Shown here in pieces: positions 6,779 through 9,013 of a DNA stretch of 9,013 nt (its first letter is position 1; every line of letters begins with the position of its first letter). The notes beneath the pieces were generated by a model. That model was not told where the DNA came from and did no database searches. It worked only from the letters and a program-made list of their open reading frames with translations. The DNA comes from Zymomonas sp. (GTDB lineage: Bacteria; Pseudomonadota; Alphaproteobacteria; Sphingomonadales; Sphingomonadaceae). Made by a program: the position numbers and the translations under genes. Location: contig JAIYAJ010000110.1 in assembly GCA_027489105.1 (NCBI GenBank), positions 1 through 9,013 of the forward strand, written 5' to 3'.

Positions 6779-8164
6779 TCACCGGGCAGGAACGGGTCCG
6801 TAATCGGCCGGATCATTGGCGACCACCGAGAGCATCGCGGTCCACGCGGCCACATTCTGGCGCAGCTGGGCCGGATCGATCTTGTCGAGCGTATCGTCCG
6901 CCGTGTGGTGGAGATCGAAATAGCGGGTGCCGTCCTGAGCAAGCTCGATCACCGGAATGCCGAGCTTCTGAATTTCGGAAATGTCCGAGCCAGATGCGTC
7001 GCCATTCTTGCCCCCGGCCACGATGCCGAGCGGAGCGAGCGCCGCGCCGAGCCGCTTCATGGAAGGCAGCGCTTCCGGCGACACGGAGGTCTGGTAGCGC
7101 CAGACGCGATCCGCGCCGAAATCGGATTCGGCCAGTACATGGTGCTTTTCGCCCCGATGGGCCTCGCGATAGGCGGCTCCACCGAACAGGCCGATCTCTT
7201 CCGATCCGAACCAGACGAGACGAATGGTGCGCAAGGGCTGGCCCGCGTCCATGATCCGCTTGGCTGCGGCGGTGGTTATGGCGACGCCCGAGGCATCGTC
7301 GATCGCGCCGGTGCCCTCGTCCCAGCTGTCGAGATGCCCACCGATCAGCACCATGCCTGCGGCCGGATCGCGGCCGGGAATCTCGGCGATGACGTTGCCC
7401 GACATGCGCTTGCCGGCGGCCCTGGCGGTGACGTCCAGAGAGATGGTCACCGGCTTCCCCCGCTTCAGGATGCGCTCGAGCTGGTCGGCGTCCGGGTTGG
7501 CGAGCGCCAGTGCCGGGATCGGCGTCGCCCCGTCGGCCCAGCTTTGCGATCCGGTGTGGGGCACGCGGTGATTGTCGGTACCGATCGACCGGATCAGGAT
7601 CGCGGCCGCGCCCAGTCTGGAAGCGACCGAGGGTCCGCTCCGTCGGATCGCGCCGACCACGCCATAATGCGAGCCGTCCTGCGTCGCGGCCATGCGGTGC
7701 GTTACGAACACGATCTTGCCCTTGACCGAGGCCGGTGTGGCGGCGCGCAGCGCGTCGAGATTGTCGAAGGCAACCACTTCTGCGGTCAGGCCCTTGGCCG
7801 GAGTCGCCGCGCTGTTGCCGAGTGCGGTGAGCGTCAGTGGTTGGGGGAAGGGGGCTACGACCGCCGCCTTGGCCGTGCCGCGTTCCCACCAGGGTATCTC
7901 GAATGTCTCGACCCGGACATTGGCAAAGCCGAGCGCCTTCAGCCGGGCCACCGCCCAATCGCGCGCTCGTGCCTCGGCATCGCTGCCCGCCTGCCTCGGA
8001 CCGATCTCGGTGGTCAGCTGTTCGGTGATGTCCCAGGCGAGCGAATCGGACAGCGCCGCATCGCGCAGCGCAGCAGCGTCCTCGACCCCGGCGGACGGCT
8101 GGGCGAAGGCGGGAAGGGACGCAAGGATGGCGGAGAGCAGCGCGATGCCGTGGAGAATCTTCAT
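6779..8164 (-). CDS. Secreted M28 family zinc aminopeptidase
   Basis: A 461-residue exported metallopeptidase of family M28, expected to remove N-terminal amino acids or cleave dipeptides outside the cytoplasm with two zinc ions. A clear signal peptide (Lys2, hydrophobic core, AFA-Q cleavage near residue 21) leads the protein. Residues about 120-250 fit the PA-like insert domain found in many M28 enzymes. The catalytic part shows all expected residues: His277 and Asp279 (GGHLDS), bridging Asp289 (GAIDDASG), catalytic Glu322 and ligand Glu323 (GSEEIG), Asp348 (ESDFG) and His420 (LHHTADDT). Nothing essential is missing. The start at 8164 is chosen because it puts the signal peptide first; ATGs at 8194 and 8233 are in frame but add a non-signal N-terminus. 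No strong ribosome site precedes any of the three. It is divergent from ettA, and its substrate cannot be told from sequence. Confidence 0.93.
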   Translation of the reverse strand: MKILHGIALLSAILASLPAFAQPSAGVEDAAALRDAALSDSLAWDITEQLTTEIGPRQAGSDAEARARDWAVARLKALGFANVRVETFEIPWWERGTAKAAVVAPFPQPLTLTALGNSAATPAKGLTAEVVAFDNLDALRAATPASVKGKIVFVTHRMAATQDGSHYGVVGAIRRSGPSVASRLGAAAILIRSIGTDNHRVPHTGSQSWADGATPIPALALANPDADQLERILKRGKPVTISLDVTARAAGKRMSGNVIAEIPGRDPAAGMVLIGGHLDSWDEGTGAIDDASGVAITTAAAKRIMDAGQPLRTIRLVWFGSEEIGLFGGAAYREAHRGEKHHVLAESDFGADRVWRYQTSVSPEALPSMKRLGAALAPLGIVAGGKNGDASGSDISEIQKLGIPVIELAQDGTRYFDLHHTADDTLDKIDPAQLRQNVAAWTAMLSVVANDPADYGPVPAR

Positions 8165-8269
8165 GGAAGCCGAAGCTAGCGAGCCGGTCCGCATTTGCCA
8201 ATCGGGCCCGCGTCGGTTAGTGGCGACCGACATTTTCCAGCCTGATCAGCCCAACGAGGTTCGCGACCG
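8165..8269. promoter_or_regulatory. Divergent intergenic region between M28 peptidase and ettA
   Basis: These 105 bases must carry promoters for both flanking genes if they are transcribed from here. TTGCCA near 8197 is a possible -35 element for ettA, but the hexamer at the right distance (TAGTGG) is a poor -10. GAGG at 8256-8259, ten bases before the ettA ATG, is the likely ribosome site. I see no small gene or RNA here. Confidence 0.35.

Positions 8270-9013
<744 letters not shown>

Noticed and set aside
6719..8179. Plus-strand open frame of 486 codons opposite the M28 peptidase
   Set aside because: It mirrors the peptidase gene, whose product has a full set of zinc ligands. The plus-strand product is Arg/Gly/Asp-rich, with no recognisable domain or signal. 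It is a GC-codon-bias shadow.

Overview
The window reads as an ordinary chromosomal segment of a GC-rich alphaproteobacterium. The protein styles (CHASE2 cyclase, TorF/Gcw_chp-type porin, M28 peptidase with short conserved envelope proteins) suggest a sphingomonad. That assignment is inferred from protein flavour and base composition, with no marker gene to prove it. Coding density is very high, and I see no rRNA, tRNA, insertion sequence, CRISPR array or attachment site.

Layout, left to right. (1) Positions 1-1098, minus strand: the N-terminal three quarters of cysteinyl-tRNA synthetase (cysS), cut by the left edge. (2) Positions 1245-4020, minus strand: a two-gene operon. A membrane-bound CHASE2-sensor class III adenylate cyclase comes first, overlapped at its stop codon by a GTG-started secreted protein with a FecR-like segment. 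A strong intrinsic terminator at 1194-1221 closes it, and a plausible promoter lies at about 4051-4078. (3) Positions 4148-5464, plus strand: rmuC, divergent from the cyclase operon. (4) Positions 5475-8164, minus strand: three export-signal-bearing genes in a row. These are an M28 family zinc aminopeptidase, a small two-cysteine periplasmic protein of unknown function and a small TorF-like outer-membrane barrel protein. rmuC and the barrel gene converge tail to tail with 10 bp between them. (5) Positions 8270-9013, plus strand: the N-terminal half of ettA (ABC-F translation factor), divergent from the peptidase and cut by the right edge.

How the genes may work together. The cyclase and the FecR-like protein are translationally coupled, so the secreted protein is a natural candidate partner or ligand-presenting protein for the periplasmic CHASE2 domain. 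That role is inference. The M28 peptidase, small protein and porin form an envelope/secretion-directed group, but a 109-bp gap with interlocked inverted repeats separates the peptidase from the other two, so they may be two transcription units. cysS, rmuC and ettA are housekeeping genes with no evident link to the rest.

Nothing here clearly qualifies as an undescribed system. The best candidate for a second look is the CHASE2 cyclase / FecR-like pair. The long open frames on the opposite strands of cysS, the cyclase and the peptidase are codon-bias shadows.
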